A stretch of 64,000 nucleotides of DNA from Flavobacterium collinsii (GCF_902804485.1 NZ_CADCST010000071.1:62001-126000); one strand, 5' to 3'. Shown: positions 49,228 to 59,335, counted from the stretch's first letter. A program made the numbers and translations. Notes: generated from the letters alone by a model not told the origin.

Positions 49228-50862
49228 TTATTTTTTTGACATTTTTTCGGCCATCAATAAAGCGTTGTAAGCGTTGACCATTTTAGCTGTTCTTGAAGAT
49301 TCTGCAGATGAAACCGCTACAGGTTTTGCATCAGGATTTGGATTTGTACCTAAGACTACCATTGATGGAAGCGAAACTCCTGAATCCATTAAAATTTGCT
49401 TCACCTGGGCTGCTTTTAATTTTGGATAGTAAGAACGAATCAATGCTGCAACTCCCGCCGCATTTGGAGAAGCCATTGAAGTTCCTTGGGAATATTTATA
49501 TTTACTATTCGGAATCGTTGCATAAATTTCTTCTCCCGGAGCAAAAACATCAACATTAATTTTTCCAAAGTTAGAAAATGAAGACACAACATTTTCACCA
49601 TATTGTTTATTTATAGCACCAATTGTAATCATATTGTCTGCAAATTCTTTGACGTTATCTTCTGAATCGTTTGGATAATTGATGTTTCTTATCTCGTCTA
49701 TGTTATAACCATCGTTTCCAGCTGCGTGCACAATTAAAACATCTTTTTTTGCCGCATATTTTATCGCATCACAAACCCATTTTTTATGAGGAGAAAAACT
49801 CTTTCCGAAACTTCCGTTGATTATTTTTGCTCCATTGTCTACTGCATAACGAATAGCTAAGGCAATATCTTTGTCATACTCATCACCGTCAGGAACGGCT
49901 CTTACAGTCAGGATTTCTACATTATTACTAACTCCGTCTCCTCCTAAGTTATTCCCTCGAATTTGTGCAATGATTCCTGCTACGTGCGTTCCGTGAAGTG
50001 CTTTCTCTTTATCAGGTCCAAAAACAATATTATTTCCATAATTTGTATTTTTAATGTCCTCCGGATTATCACCTACAATTTTTCTACCGTCGTACTCTTT
50101 GTTTAAGTTGTAATTTAATTGATCGTAGACTGATTCTCTATAATCTTCAAATTCTGCTTCAGGGTCAAAAGTTGGTCCAGCGCTAGTAAAAATCTGAGTC
50201 ATAATCATTTTGCTATCGACTAATTTTGAATCAGTTGAAGTAATCTTGTTTAAATCTTCTAATTTATAAGTTGCTTTATTTAACTCCTTTTTTATAGTAT
50301 TATGAACATCAATTAAAAAATCTACTTGTTGTTTCTCTTCTAAAACTTTTTTATATTTTTCTTCATATTGTACTAAAGCATTTTTATATTCAGCAGAACC
50401 ATCATCTCCTTTTTTAATCACACGCGTCATTTCAAGATTTTCATGAACAGCATTTCCTAAGAAATTCCACCCGTGAATATCATCCACAAACCCGTTTTTA
50501 TCATCGTCGATTCCGTTACCCGGAATTTCTTTAGGATTCGTCCAGATCATCCCTTTTAGATCTTCATGTTCGATATCGACACCAGAATCTACAATTCCAA
50601 CGATCACTTTTTTTCCTGTTTTACCTTGTAATAATTCAGCATAAACCCTATCGACACTCATTCCCGGAATTGAATCTTTGATTAGATCAAGATGACTCCA
50701 TCTTTTTAATTCGTTTTCGCTAACAGGAGCTTTTTTAACAACAGTTAAAGGAGCTTTAATAAATTCTTGTGTAGCCGATTTTTGCGCTTGCAAAGTGGTA
50801 CTGCAACCTGCTAACACGATTAATGTAAAAGCAGATAGTTTGAAATGTTTTATATGACTCAT
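49228..50862 (-). CDS. Subtilisin-family (S8) serine protease lipoprotein with long insertion (544 aa)
   Basis: The ATG at 50862 gives a lipoprotein signal peptide with Cys20 in Val-Leu-Ala-Gly-Cys-Ser. The catalytic triad is intact: Asp92 in Val-Asp-Ser-Gly-Val-Asp, His290 in His-Gly-Thr-His-Val-Ala-Gly, and Ser in Gly-Thr-Ser-Met-Ala-Ser-Pro near residue 455. Asp and His are almost 200 residues apart, compared with a few tens in typical subtilases. The insertion contains a calcium-site-like Asn-Gly-Ile-Asp-Asp-Asp-Lys-Asn-Gly-Phe-Val-Asp-Asp and a charged helical stretch (about 160-215). Anchored at the envelope; first gene of the peptidase pair. Confidence 0.9.
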   Translation of the reverse strand: MSHIKHFKLSAFTLIVLAGCSTTLQAQKSATQEFIKAPLTVVKKAPVSENELKRWSHLDLIKDSIPGMSVDRVYAELLQGKTGKKVIVGIVDSGVDIEHEDLKGMIWTNPKEIPGNGIDDDKNGFVDDIHGWNFLGNAVHENLEMTRVIKKGDDGSAEYKNALVQYEEKYKKVLEEKQQVDFLIDVHNTIKKELNKATYKLEDLNKITSTDSKLVDSKMIMTQIFTSAGPTFDPEAEFEDYRESVYDQLNYNLNKEYDGRKIVGDNPEDIKNTNYGNNIVFGPDKEKALHGTHVAGIIAQIRGNNLGGDGVSNNVEILTVRAVPDGDEYDKDIALAIRYAVDNGAKIINGSFGKSFSPHKKWVCDAIKYAAKKDVLIVHAAGNDGYNIDEIRNINYPNDSEDNVKEFADNMITIGAINKQYGENVVSSFSNFGKINVDVFAPGEEIYATIPNSKYKYSQGTSMASPNAAGVAALIRSYYPKLKAAQVKQILMDSGVSLPSMVVLGTNPNPDAKPVAVSSAESSRTAKMVNAYNALLMAEKMSKK

Positions 50863-51152
50863 GTATCTAATAAATATTTTAAAGTTAAACATGGGCCTAA
50901 ATTATGATTTTTTGTTACATAAAACTAACGATTAACACCGCCTTATGAATTTTGCCTTAACATTTAAGAAACCTTAAGAACCTTATAATCTTCATCTGAA
51001 TCAAAAATCTTACACTATTTATCCTCTAAGAAAAACAGCTCGTTTAGTATACGCTTTTTAAACTTTTAAAAGAAAGTATTTATTACGTCTTCCCGTAAGG
51101 AAATACCAATCGAAATTTGTACAATTGCGCGATTGAATTCTAAACCGAATCT
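50863..51152. other. Gap between divergent subtilase and LRR genes
   Basis: 290 AT-rich bases. TACAATTGCG at 51120-51129 resembles a -7 box but departs from TAnnTTTG at one position. No palindrome or terminator stands out. It presumably holds both divergent promoters. Confidence 0.4.
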
Positions 51153-54100
51153 ATGAAAACAAAACTACTCTTCTTGCTGTTACTGGCAAATTTTTCTATT
51201 TATGCACAAACCAACTTAGTTCCGAATGGCGGATTCGAAAGCTGGCAATCTAATTTTCCAACCTCTTGGTCAAATGAAAATTCTTTCTCCCGCAGCTTTG
51301 AGGCTATTCAGGGAGACAACAGTATCAATTTAAAATATATAACACTATCTCCTAAAATTACCAATCAAGTTCCATTAAAAGGAGGAGTTACTTATACTGT
51401 AAGATTTAGGTATAAATATCTCACTAATAATTATAACGGAAGTCATCCTATTTCATTGAATATTTCCAAGACCGGAAGTGCTACTACATTATCTAGAAGT
51501 ACTTTTGCTACAAATAATTTATGGACTGAGAGAGAATCTAGTTTTACGCCAGATGCTAACCTTTCTTATGATTTATCTATTTCAACTTTTAGTTTTGACG
51601 GCGAAGCGTTTGATGTCCTAATTGACGATGTTAAAGTTTATGTCGCGGGAACTGAACAATATACTCTTATTCCTGATATCGAGTTTGAAAAAGCTCTTAT
51701 TTCTTTAGGAATTGATTCTGGAACTGTCGATGGCAAAGTTTTGACTTCGAATGTTAACACCGTAAAAACGATTACCGTAGATGGAGCTCTTGTTTCTGAC
51801 CTAACCGGAATACAAGACTTTACAGCATTACAAAGTTTGTTTTGCAAAGGCTCAACATATTCCTCTCAAACTGGTGGCAATGGAAAACTGAAGAGTCTTA
51901 ATCTTAGCAAGAACTTACAATTAATAACTTTAGGCTGCGAAAACAATCAACTTACCAGTTTAGACTTATCTAACAATAAAGCTTTAAGCTCATTATCAGT
52001 TGAAGGTAATAAATTAACATCTCTTAACTTAAAAGAAAATATAAATTTACAGACGATTTATTGCTTTGACAATCAGTTAACTTCACTTGATCTTTCCAGC
52101 AATACGAAATTATCAAAATTGTTTATACGTAACAACAAATTAACCAGTCTTGATTTAAGTAAAAACATTGCTTTAACTTATTTAACCTGCGAATCAAACC
52201 AACTTTCAACGTTAAACTTGAAAAACGGCAATAATTCCCTTCTAAAAACAAATAGTATTTATATTCGAGATAATCCAAAACTTAATTGCATTGCTGTAGA
52301 TAATGTAGAATATGCAAAAACTACGTGGATATATAAAGATACAGAATCAACTTTTTACCCTTTTGAATGTGGTTCAATGACAGTCTTAGATACTGCTTTT
52401 GAAGATAAGCTGATCGCTTTAAAAATTGACACAGATGGTAAAAATGGGGCTGTTTTAAACTCTAGCATTGCTGCAATAACTACTTTAGATGTTTCTAATA
52501 GCTCACTGACAAAACTTACCGGAATTGAAGGCTTTACTTCTTTAACAACATTAAATTGTTCCGGTAATTCATTAAAACGATTAAATGTTTCTCAAAATAA
52601 ATTTTTGAATACTTTAAATTGCTCTAATAATTCTTCTTTAAAATGCATACAAGTTACAGATGTTGACGCAGCTTTAAAATGGGCAACGACTAAAGACGAA
52701 GCAGTAAGTTTTAATTTAAATTGTGACACTTTTACTTTAATTCCAGATTCAAACTTTGAAGACAAGCTTATTGCGCTGCGTATTGATAAAGATGGTAAAA
52801 ATGGAAAAGTAAATACCGAAAGCATTGAAGGAGTTACAATTTTAGATGTTTCAAGTGCAAATATCAAAAACCTATCTGGTATTGAAGGATTTACAGCTTT
52901 AACCAGCTTAAAATGCTATTTTAATGAGATTGAAAATTTAGATCTTTCAAAAAATACAGAGTTAAATGACTTATCGGTTTACGGAAACAAATTGAGTGTA
53001 TTGAATATATCAAAAAACACTAAATTGACACAAGTTTTAGCCTTTAATAACAACTTGACAACTTTAGAAGTCTCTGCAAATAAATCTCTTACTACTTTGC
53101 AAGTTGATAGAAACAAATTAACAACATTAGACGTTTCAAACAATTTAAACTTAAAATCGTTAGACGCTTCAAGCAACCAACTTAAAGCTATAAGTTTTAC
53201 CAAAAACACTGCTTTAGAATCATTAAAAATAAATTCAAATCCACTTAAAAACTTAGATGTAACTCAAAACACATCTTTAACAACTTTAAGTTGCAGCAGT
53301 AACGGATTGACTACCTTAGATCTAAGTAATAATTTAGCTTTAGAGAAGTTAAATGTAGGCTACAATTCGCTTACCAATTTAAACTTAAAAGCTAATACTA
53401 AATTGACATTTTTAGATTGTACAAGTAATAACCTAACGACGTTTGACACCTCTTCAAATACTGCACTTGAGTATTTAGTTGCCGGTGCTAACGGAAGTGC
53501 TCGTGTTTTAAAAACTTTAGATCTTACAAAAAACACTAAACTTTTAGAATTAGAAGTTTGGCAAGTTCAAATTGAAGAACTGAATTTAAGCCAAAATACT
53601 GCATTAAAAATGCTGGAACTTCAAAGCAGCAACATAAGCTCTTTAGACTTGTCGAAAAACACAGCATTAGAAGTAGCACTAATTGGCGGTAATAAATTAA
53701 CAGCCCTTGATGTCAGTAATAATAAACTATTAAAAACTTTAAGCTGTTCGACAAATCAAATACCTTCATTGGATTTAAGCAAGAATACTGCTTTAACTTT
53801 TCTAAACTGCGGGAATAACAATTTGACAAGCCTGAATTTACAGAATGGAAATAATTCAAACTTCGTAAAAAATGTAGGGATCTATTTTACAAATATAGAA
53901 GGAAGATCTGGGTCAACCTATTACCCTAATTTTAAAGGAAACGCAAACTTAAGCTGTATTCAGGTTGATAATATTGAGTATTCTAATACTAACTGGTCCG
54001 AAATAAAAGATCCAGAAGTAAACTATAATGCATTGAATTGCGGTCTTGCAACCACAATTACTGATTTAGCATTCGAAGACAAATTAATCAGTCTTGGAAT

Positions 54101-57100
54101 CGATACTGATGGTAGAAATGGTGCCGTTTTAAACTCTAGTATCAACAATGTTACTTCATTAGATGTATCTAACAGCTCTATTAAAAATTTAACAGGTCTT
54201 CAAGGCTTTACGGCTTTGCAAACTTTAAATATCTCTAACAATTTAATTACAAAAGTTGATTTGTCTAAAAATAGCGCATTAAAAACTTTAAACGCAGCTA
54301 GTAACAGCACTTTAACTTGTATTATGGTTGCTAATATTTCAGCTACAGAAAATTGGAGTGTTACCAAAGACCCTTCTGCTAGTTTTAGCTTAGATTGTGA
54401 AGTTTATACTCTTATCCCCGATTCAAATTTCGAAGATTTCCTTATTGCTCAAAAAATCGACAGGGATGGTAAAAACGGAAAAGTAAAAACCGAAAATATC
54501 TCACAAGTTAAATACATGAATGAGTTAAGAAACCGAAATATTAAAGACTTAACAGGTATTGAAGGTTTTACATCTTTAATTCAGTTAGATGTTTCTAATA
54601 ATCCTTTAACTACCTTAGATGTTTCTAAAAGTCAAGCTTTAACTTATTTGACAGCCGATTCAAATTCTATTCAGGATATCAATCTTTCAAAAAATGTTAA
54701 TTTAACTTCTTTGAGTTTAAGCTCATCGCAACTCACTACTTTAAATCTTTCAAAAAATGTTAATTTAACTTCTTTGAGTATCACAGGCAACAAACTTAAA
54801 ACGTTAGACTTAAGTCAAAATACGAAACTAACTCGCCTGAGCGTATATCGTGGAGAATTAATTTCTTTAGATCTGTCAAAAAATACAGAACTGACTGAAT
54901 TTAACGCCTTTGAAAACCAACTGAGAGTATTAGATTTATCGAAAAACTCAAAACTAACTGTAATTATTCTTTCTGGAAATAAATTAGCAAACCTTAACAT
55001 CAAAAATGGGGCAAATACTTTATTAACGAATTTAGACTTTACAGCTAATCCTGATTTAACTTGCATTCAAGTTGATAATGCTGCATATTCTAATGAAAAT
55101 TGGAAAACCAAAAAAGATCAAACTGCTGCTTTTTCAACAGACGTTTGTCCAGTTACAGTACCTTATACATTAATTCCAGATCCAAAATTTGAAACGAAAC
55201 TTATAAGTCTTGGTATCGACAAGGATGGGAAAAATGGAAAAGTTGCTACAATGAATATTGTCTTTTTAACTAGCTTAAACATCTCAAATAGTGAGATTAC
55301 TGATTTAACAGGATTACAAGATTTCTCTTCATTAACATCTTTAGACTGCAGTAACAATCAATTGACTGTTTTTGATGCCCTAAAATACAAATCACTGACA
55401 AGTTTAAATATAAGTAAAAACAAACTAAGCGCTTCGTTTTTTAGAGCAAGTACTTCATTAACTAATCTAAACATCAGCAATAATGAATTCACAAATCTTG
55501 ACTTATCTTACTTCACTAACCTTACTGCTTTAAGCGTTAGTTTTAATAAGTTGAGAGATTTAGATGTTTCTAAAAACATAAAGTTAAGAGAATTTGATTG
55601 TGCTGGTAACAATTTATATACCCTGAATCTAAAGAACGGCAATAATGCTAATATGCAAAATATGACTTTTGGAAACTTTACTGAAAATCCAAACTTACGT
55701 TGTATTCAGGTTGACGATGCTGCTTTTTCTACAGAAAAATGGGTTGCTAAAGACGCAACTGCAAGCTATTCGGCTGCAGCATGTCCGCCAAACTTTCAAT
55801 ACACTTTAATTCCTGATCCAAGATTTGAGAAAATATTAATTTCTCAAGGTTATGATTCTGGTGAAATTGACGGAAAAGTTTTGACTTCAAAAATTGAAAA
55901 TATTACGTCGATATCTGCGATTGACTTAGGAAATAGAGTAACAGACTTAACAGGAATTGAAGATTTTAAATCATTAGAAAGTCTTTATTGCTATCATGGA
56001 GCAATTACTAAAATAGACCTTTCTAAAAACCTAAAATTAAAAATTTTAGACATAGCAGATAATCAGATTACAACATTAGAGCTTTCTAAAAATACTGCTT
56101 TAGAATCTCTAAATTGTGGCGCTAATAAATTGACGGAATTAAATGTTTCAAACAACTTAGCTTTACAAACTTTAGTTGCGGATAATAACAAACTAACAGA
56201 GATTAATGTATCTAAAAATACAGCATTAACTCGATTAGAGGTTGGTTCAAATCAAATTACAAATATTGATGTAACTGCAAATTCAGCCTTAAAAGGACTA
56301 AGTGTTTACGCAAACAAAATAACAGCTTTAAATACTTCTAAAAATACAGCTTTAACTAGTTTAAGTGTTTTTTCAAATGAGTTAACAACTTTAGATGTTT
56401 CTCAAAATAAAGCTCTAACTTATTTAAATGCTAAAAAATGTCAATTAACAGCTATTGATATTTCAAATAATGTTTTATTAAATGGTCTTGAAGTTAACGA
56501 GAATAAAATTGGAACAATCGATGTTTCAAAAAACCCTCTATTAACCAGTTTGATCGTAAACTCAAATCAATTAACCAGTTTAAATCTTAAAAATGGTAAA
56601 AACACATTACTAAACAACAATTATGTCTCTTTTTCATCAAATCCAAAACTATCTTGTATTTTGGTTGATGACGTAACCTATGCCAACACCAATTGGCCAT
56701 ACAAAAAAGATGCTTCTGCAACTTACAATACAGAATGTACCGGAGAATTGAATTTGTCTGCCTACAATTTCACCATTGAAACGAAGAGTGAATCTTGTCT
56801 TGGTGAGAATAATGGAGAAATAAGCATTCTTGGTAAGGCAACATATGCTTATACTGCGACTATAAACGACAAGCCTTATACTTTTACCGCCAATAGTTTA
56901 AAAGTTAACGCTCTGGCTCCAGGAAGCTACAAAATCAAGATTACGATTCCAGATGTGATTTTCGAACAAAACTTTACGGTTACCATTGCAAAAGGTGCTA
57001 CTGTTGCAGGAAAATCAAGCGTAACTGCTAAAACGGTTAATGTTGAAATTACGGAAGGAACGGCTCCGTTTACTGTTTTTGTTAACGGAACAGAGCAATT

Positions 57101-57458
57101 TCAAACTAATGATGTTGCTTTCTCTGTGGATGTTAATAAGAATGCCCTGGTAGAAGTAGCGACTGCAAAAGCTTGTGAAGGTATTTTTGCCAAAAAAGTA
57201 TCGGTTTCAGATTTCGAATCACAAATTTTGTCGGCTTATCCAAACCCTACTTCAGGAAGTTTTGAAATAGAGATTCCAGGTACTAAAAAGGAAGTTAAAA
57301 TAGAATTATATAGTTTTTCCGGTCAATTAGTTTCGACTAAAACGTACACTATCGAAAACGGAAAAGCACTATTAAATCTTGAAAATCACCCTTCAGGAAT
57401 TTATGCTGCCAAAATCTATTTAGAGACTCCGGAATACATTAAAATTATAAAAAAATAA
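51153..57458 (+). CDS. Giant leucine-rich-repeat T9SS surface protein (2101 aa)
   Basis: Predicted surface protein. Signal peptide (1-18), a beta-sandwich domain resembling carbohydrate-binding modules (about 22-165, Asn-Leu-Val-Pro-Asn-Gly-Gly-Phe-Glu), seven modules starting near residues 174, 411, 529, 968, 1087, 1340 and 1552, a sugar-binding or Ig-like region (about 1866-2020) and a T9SS sorting domain (Ala-Tyr-Pro-Asn-Pro-Thr ... Pro-Ser-Gly-Ile-Tyr-Ala-Ala-Lys). Each module opens with Pro-Asp-x-x-Phe-Glu-x-x-Leu-Ile and an Asp-x-Asp-Gly-Lys-Asn-Gly loop like a calcium site, runs through 21-residue leucine-rich repeats (Leu-Asp-Leu-Ser-Lys-Asn-Thr-Ala-Leu) and closes with Leu-x-Cys-Ile-x-Val-Asp ... 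Cys. Likely adhesion or binding role; ligand unknown. Confidence 0.88.
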   Translation: MKTKLLFLLLLANFSIYAQTNLVPNGGFESWQSNFPTSWSNENSFSRSFEAIQGDNSINLKYITLSPKITNQVPLKGGVTYTVRFRYKYLTNNYNGSHPISLNISKTGSATTLSRSTFATNNLWTERESSFTPDANLSYDLSISTFSFDGEAFDVLIDDVKVYVAGTEQYTLIPDIEFEKALISLGIDSGTVDGKVLTSNVNTVKTITVDGALVSDLTGIQDFTALQSLFCKGSTYSSQTGGNGKLKSLNLSKNLQLITLGCENNQLTSLDLSNNKALSSLSVEGNKLTSLNLKENINLQTIYCFDNQLTSLDLSSNTKLSKLFIRNNKLTSLDLSKNIALTYLTCESNQLSTLNLKNGNNSLLKTNSIYIRDNPKLNCIAVDNVEYAKTTWIYKDTESTFYPFECGSMTVLDTAFEDKLIALKIDTDGKNGAVLNSSIAAITTLDVSNSSLTKLTGIEGFTSLTTLNCSGNSLKRLNVSQNKFLNTLNCSNNSSLKCIQVTDVDAALKWATTKDEAVSFNLNCDTFTLIPDSNFEDKLIALRIDKDGKNGKVNTESIEGVTILDVSSANIKNLSGIEGFTALTSLKCYFNEIENLDLSKNTELNDLSVYGNKLSVLNISKNTKLTQVLAFNNNLTTLEVSANKSLTTLQVDRNKLTTLDVSNNLNLKSLDASSNQLKAISFTKNTALESLKINSNPLKNLDVTQNTSLTTLSCSSNGLTTLDLSNNLALEKLNVGYNSLTNLNLKANTKLTFLDCTSNNLTTFDTSSNTALEYLVAGANGSARVLKTLDLTKNTKLLELEVWQVQIEELNLSQNTALKMLELQSSNISSLDLSKNTALEVALIGGNKLTALDVSNNKLLKTLSCSTNQIPSLDLSKNTALTFLNCGNNNLTSLNLQNGNNSNFVKNVGIYFTNIEGRSGSTYYPNFKGNANLSCIQVDNIEYSNTNWSEIKDPEVNYNALNCGLATTITDLAFEDKLISLGIDTDGRNGAVLNSSINNVTSLDVSNSSIKNLTGLQGFTALQTLNISNNLITKVDLSKNSALKTLNAASNSTLTCIMVANISATENWSVTKDPSASFSLDCEVYTLIPDSNFEDFLIAQKIDRDGKNGKVKTENISQVKYMNELRNRNIKDLTGIEGFTSLIQLDVSNNPLTTLDVSKSQALTYLTADSNSIQDINLSKNVNLTSLSLSSSQLTTLNLSKNVNLTSLSITGNKLKTLDLSQNTKLTRLSVYRGELISLDLSKNTELTEFNAFENQLRVLDLSKNSKLTVIILSGNKLANLNIKNGANTLLTNLDFTANPDLTCIQVDNAAYSNENWKTKKDQTAAFSTDVCPVTVPYTLIPDPKFETKLISLGIDKDGKNGKVATMNIVFLTSLNISNSEITDLTGLQDFSSLTSLDCSNNQLTVFDALKYKSLTSLNISKNKLSASFFRASTSLTNLNISNNEFTNLDLSYFTNLTALSVSFNKLRDLDVSKNIKLREFDCAGNNLYTLNLKNGNNANMQNMTFGNFTENPNLRCIQVDDAAFSTEKWVAKDATASYSAAACPPNFQYTLIPDPRFEKILISQGYDSGEIDGKVLTSKIENITSISAIDLGNRVTDLTGIEDFKSLESLYCYHGAITKIDLSKNLKLKILDIADNQITTLELSKNTALESLNCGANKLTELNVSNNLALQTLVADNNKLTEINVSKNTALTRLEVGSNQITNIDVTANSALKGLSVYANKITALNTSKNTALTSLSVFSNELTTLDVSQNKALTYLNAKKCQLTAIDISNNVLLNGLEVNENKIGTIDVSKNPLLTSLIVNSNQLTSLNLKNGKNTLLNNNYVSFSSNPKLSCILVDDVTYANTNWPYKKDASATYNTECTGELNLSAYNFTIETKSESCLGENNGEISILGKATYAYTATINDKPYTFTANSLKVNALAPGSYKIKITIPDVIFEQNFTVTIAKGATVAGKSSVTAKTVNVEITEGTAPFTVFVNGTEQFQTNDVAFSVDVNKNALVEVATAKACEGIFAKKVSVSDFESQILSAYPNPTSGSFEIEIPGTKKEVKIELYSFSGQLVSTKTYTIENGKALLNLENHPSGIYAAKIYLETPEYIKIIKK
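54681..54779 (+). repeat. Perfect 36-base direct repeat at 63-base period in the LRR gene
   Basis: 54681-54716 and 54744-54779 are identical over 36 bases, 63 bases (exactly one 21-residue LRR unit) apart. This shows recent copying of a unit within module 5. Confidence 0.9.
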
Positions 57459-57460
57459 AG

Positions 57461-58153
57461 ATGAAGAATTTTATATCCCTTACAATCATTGGTCTTTTAT
57501 TCGCAGCTTGCGGCGGTGGTGATGATTCAGGATCTCCGGAAGCGGTCAATGCGGCACCAACTGTACCTGCGTTAAAAGCTCCGATTGATAACAAATTATG
57601 CGTAGACAATACCGTTTCCTTTCAATGGGATCTTTCTACAGATTCAAATAAAGATGCTATAACCTATCAGATTCAGGTAGCAAAAGAAAATACGTTTGCA
57701 CAAATTGTAAAATCTTCAGAAGTGACTACTAATGATACTTCGATCACACTAGAGAAAAACACTGCCTATTATTGGAGAGTAAAAGCGACTGACAGCAAAG
57801 GACTGGCAAGTAGCTATTCTTCTACATTTAAACTCTACACCAGTGGTGATGCAGTTGTAAATCATTTGCCTTTTTCTCCAGAATTAATACAGCCAGCTGT
57901 AAACTCTCTTTTGAATACAACAACCGCTTCTTTAAAATGGAAAGCTGCAGATGTTGATAGCAACGATGTTCTTACCTACGATGTTTATTTTGGAAAAACC
58001 AATCCGCCTACAGCAAAAATAAGTGAGAACACAAGCGCAACTTCACTTGATGTCACATTAGAACCAACAACCCAATACTTCTGGAAAATTGTCGTAAAAG
58101 ACAATAAAGGAGGGGAAACCATTGGTCAGATTTGGAAATTCAAAACCAATTAA
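57461..58153 (+). CDS. Lipoprotein with two fibronectin-type domains (230 aa)
   Basis: Lipobox Leu-Phe-Ala-Ala-Cys with Cys17, then Gly-Gly-Gly-Asp-Asp-Ser-Gly-Ser-Pro; a run of glycine and acidic residues right after the cysteine often marks surface-exposed lipoproteins in Bacteroidota. Two fibronectin-type-III-like domains follow (about 30-128 and 134-230), each with Tyr-Tyr-Trp-Arg-Val-Lys-Ala or Tyr-Phe-Trp-Lys-Ile-Val-Val-Lys-Asp and a closing Phe-Lys strand. The ATG lies 3 bases after the LRR gene's stop, so it is translated with it and is a likely partner of the LRR protein. No enzyme motif is seen. Confidence 0.85.
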   Translation: MKNFISLTIIGLLFAACGGGDDSGSPEAVNAAPTVPALKAPIDNKLCVDNTVSFQWDLSTDSNKDAITYQIQVAKENTFAQIVKSSEVTTNDTSITLEKNTAYYWRVKATDSKGLASSYSSTFKLYTSGDAVVNHLPFSPELIQPAVNSLLNTTTASLKWKAADVDSNDVLTYDVYFGKTNPPTAKISENTSATSLDVTLEPTTQYFWKIVVKDNKGGETIGQIWKFKTN

Positions 58154-58182
58154 AAATCTTAATAATTACAATTAGTTAAACC

Positions 58183-58222
58183 AAAAAATCCTGTTTTCGA
58201 CATACTGAAAACAGGATTTTTT
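58183..58222. terminator. Bidirectional terminator
   Basis: A perfect 16-base stem, AAAAAATCCTGTTTTC against GAAAACAGGATTTTTT, between the converging lipoprotein and hydrolase genes. Confidence 0.9.
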
Positions 58223-58238
58223 ATATTTTAAGTTTCTT

Positions 58239-59096
58239 CTAAAGAATTTCTTCACAAGTAAAGACATCCTTCAATCGAACTCCTTTTTCGGTATGTTCCA
58301 CCGTTATAATTTGATTGTGAGCATCATGTTCCAAAAACAAATAATGATTGTTGTCTGCAGCAGCATTTAAAAATTTTGATTTCTCCGGCATTGTTAACAA
58401 AGGTCGTGTATCATAACCCATTACATAGGGCAACGGGATATGCCCTGCTGTAGCCAGCAAATCGGCACAGAAAACGATCGTTTTATCCTGATACTGAATA
58501 TGCGGAATCATTTGTTTTTCAGTATGACCATCCACATAATAAATTCCAAAATTCAATTCTTCAGAAAAACCAAAATCACTTTCAGGGCGCTTAATAAAAT
58601 TCAGCTGTCCGCTTTCCTGCATGGGTAAAATATTCTCTGAAAGAAAAGAAGCTTTTTCACGGGCATTGGGTTTTGTTGCCCATTCCCAGTGATTCTCGTT
58701 GCTCCAGTATTTGGCATTTTTAAACGCCGGCTCATATCCTGTTTTGTCTGAATTCCATTGTACGCTCCCACCACAATGGTCAAAATGCAAATGCGTCATA
58801 AAAACGTCAGTAATATCATCCCTATGAAAACCATATTTCGCCAAAGATTTATCTATCGAATGTGATCCCCAAAGTGAATAATAGCCGAAAAATTTTTCCG
58901 ATTGCTTATCTCCCATTCCGGTATCAATCAAAATCAGGCGGTTTCCATCTTCAATAAGCAGGCAACGTGCCGCAATATCAATTAAATTATTCGCATCGGC
59001 CGGGTTGGTTTTGTTCCAGATGGTTTTAGGGACAACGCCAAACATGGCGCCTCCATCTAATTTAAAATTTCCGGATTCTATAGGGTAAAGTTTCAT
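58239..59096 (-). CDS. Metallo-beta-lactamase-fold hydrolase, lactonase-like (285 aa)
   Basis: Zinc motif His-Leu-His-Phe-Asp-His-Cys-Gly-Gly (His102, His104, Asp106, His107), a preceding Ile-Asp-Thr-Gly-Met-Gly strand, His-Thr-Glu-Lys-Gln-Met (next metal His), Phe-Cys-Ala-Asp-Leu (bridging Asp) and a late Glu-His-Asp-Ala (third His) are all present. The pattern is that of the AHL-lactonase/YtnP-like branch, but many relatives have other substrates, so quorum quenching is not claimed. No signal peptide; cytoplasmic. Its start is 338 bases from the divergent sufA. Confidence 0.82.
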   Translation of the reverse strand: MKLYPIESGNFKLDGGAMFGVVPKTIWNKTNPADANNLIDIAARCLLIEDGNRLILIDTGMGDKQSEKFFGYYSLWGSHSIDKSLAKYGFHRDDITDVFMTHLHFDHCGGSVQWNSDKTGYEPAFKNAKYWSNENHWEWATKPNAREKASFLSENILPMQESGQLNFIKRPESDFGFSEELNFGIYYVDGHTEKQMIPHIQYQDKTIVFCADLLATAGHIPLPYVMGYDTRPLLTMPEKSKFLNAAADNNHYLFLEHDAHNQIITVEHTEKGVRLKDVFTCEEIL

Positions 59097-59320
59097 GTGG
59101 ATATATTTCTAATAGGAAAACAAAGCTAGGAAATACAATCACCTTATGCTAAAATTTTCTGTTTAAAAAAATCAAAACCTCATTGTTTAAAAAAAATCCG
59201 AACACTTCTTATTCCTTTTTTTCTATCATAAATAATACCTCCCTTCCATAATATAACTAATATCTATTTTAACATTTGTTATAATAATGTGAACCGTTAT
59301 GGAAAAAGGTTTTTAAGTCG

Positions 59321-59328
59321 TATCTTTG
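59321..59328 (+). promoter_or_regulatory. -7 box (TATCTTTG) of the suf operon
   Basis: TATCTTTG followed by CG fits TAnnTTTG. It implies a leader of about 100 bases before the sufA ATG, long compared with the 20-30-base leaders elsewhere here. No -33 TTG is seen. Confidence 0.55.
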
Positions 59329-59335
59329 CGGATAA

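Noticed and set aside
51153..57458. Regular repeats that could suggest a CRISPR array or satellite
   Set aside because: The repeats are in frame with a 63-base period and encode leucine-rich repeats; no constant repeat with unique spacers is present and no cas genes are nearby.
58239..59096. Naming the metallo-beta-lactamase gene a quorum-quenching lactonase
   Set aside because: The metal motif is shared by many hydrolases; no substrate-specific residues or context support the specific claim.
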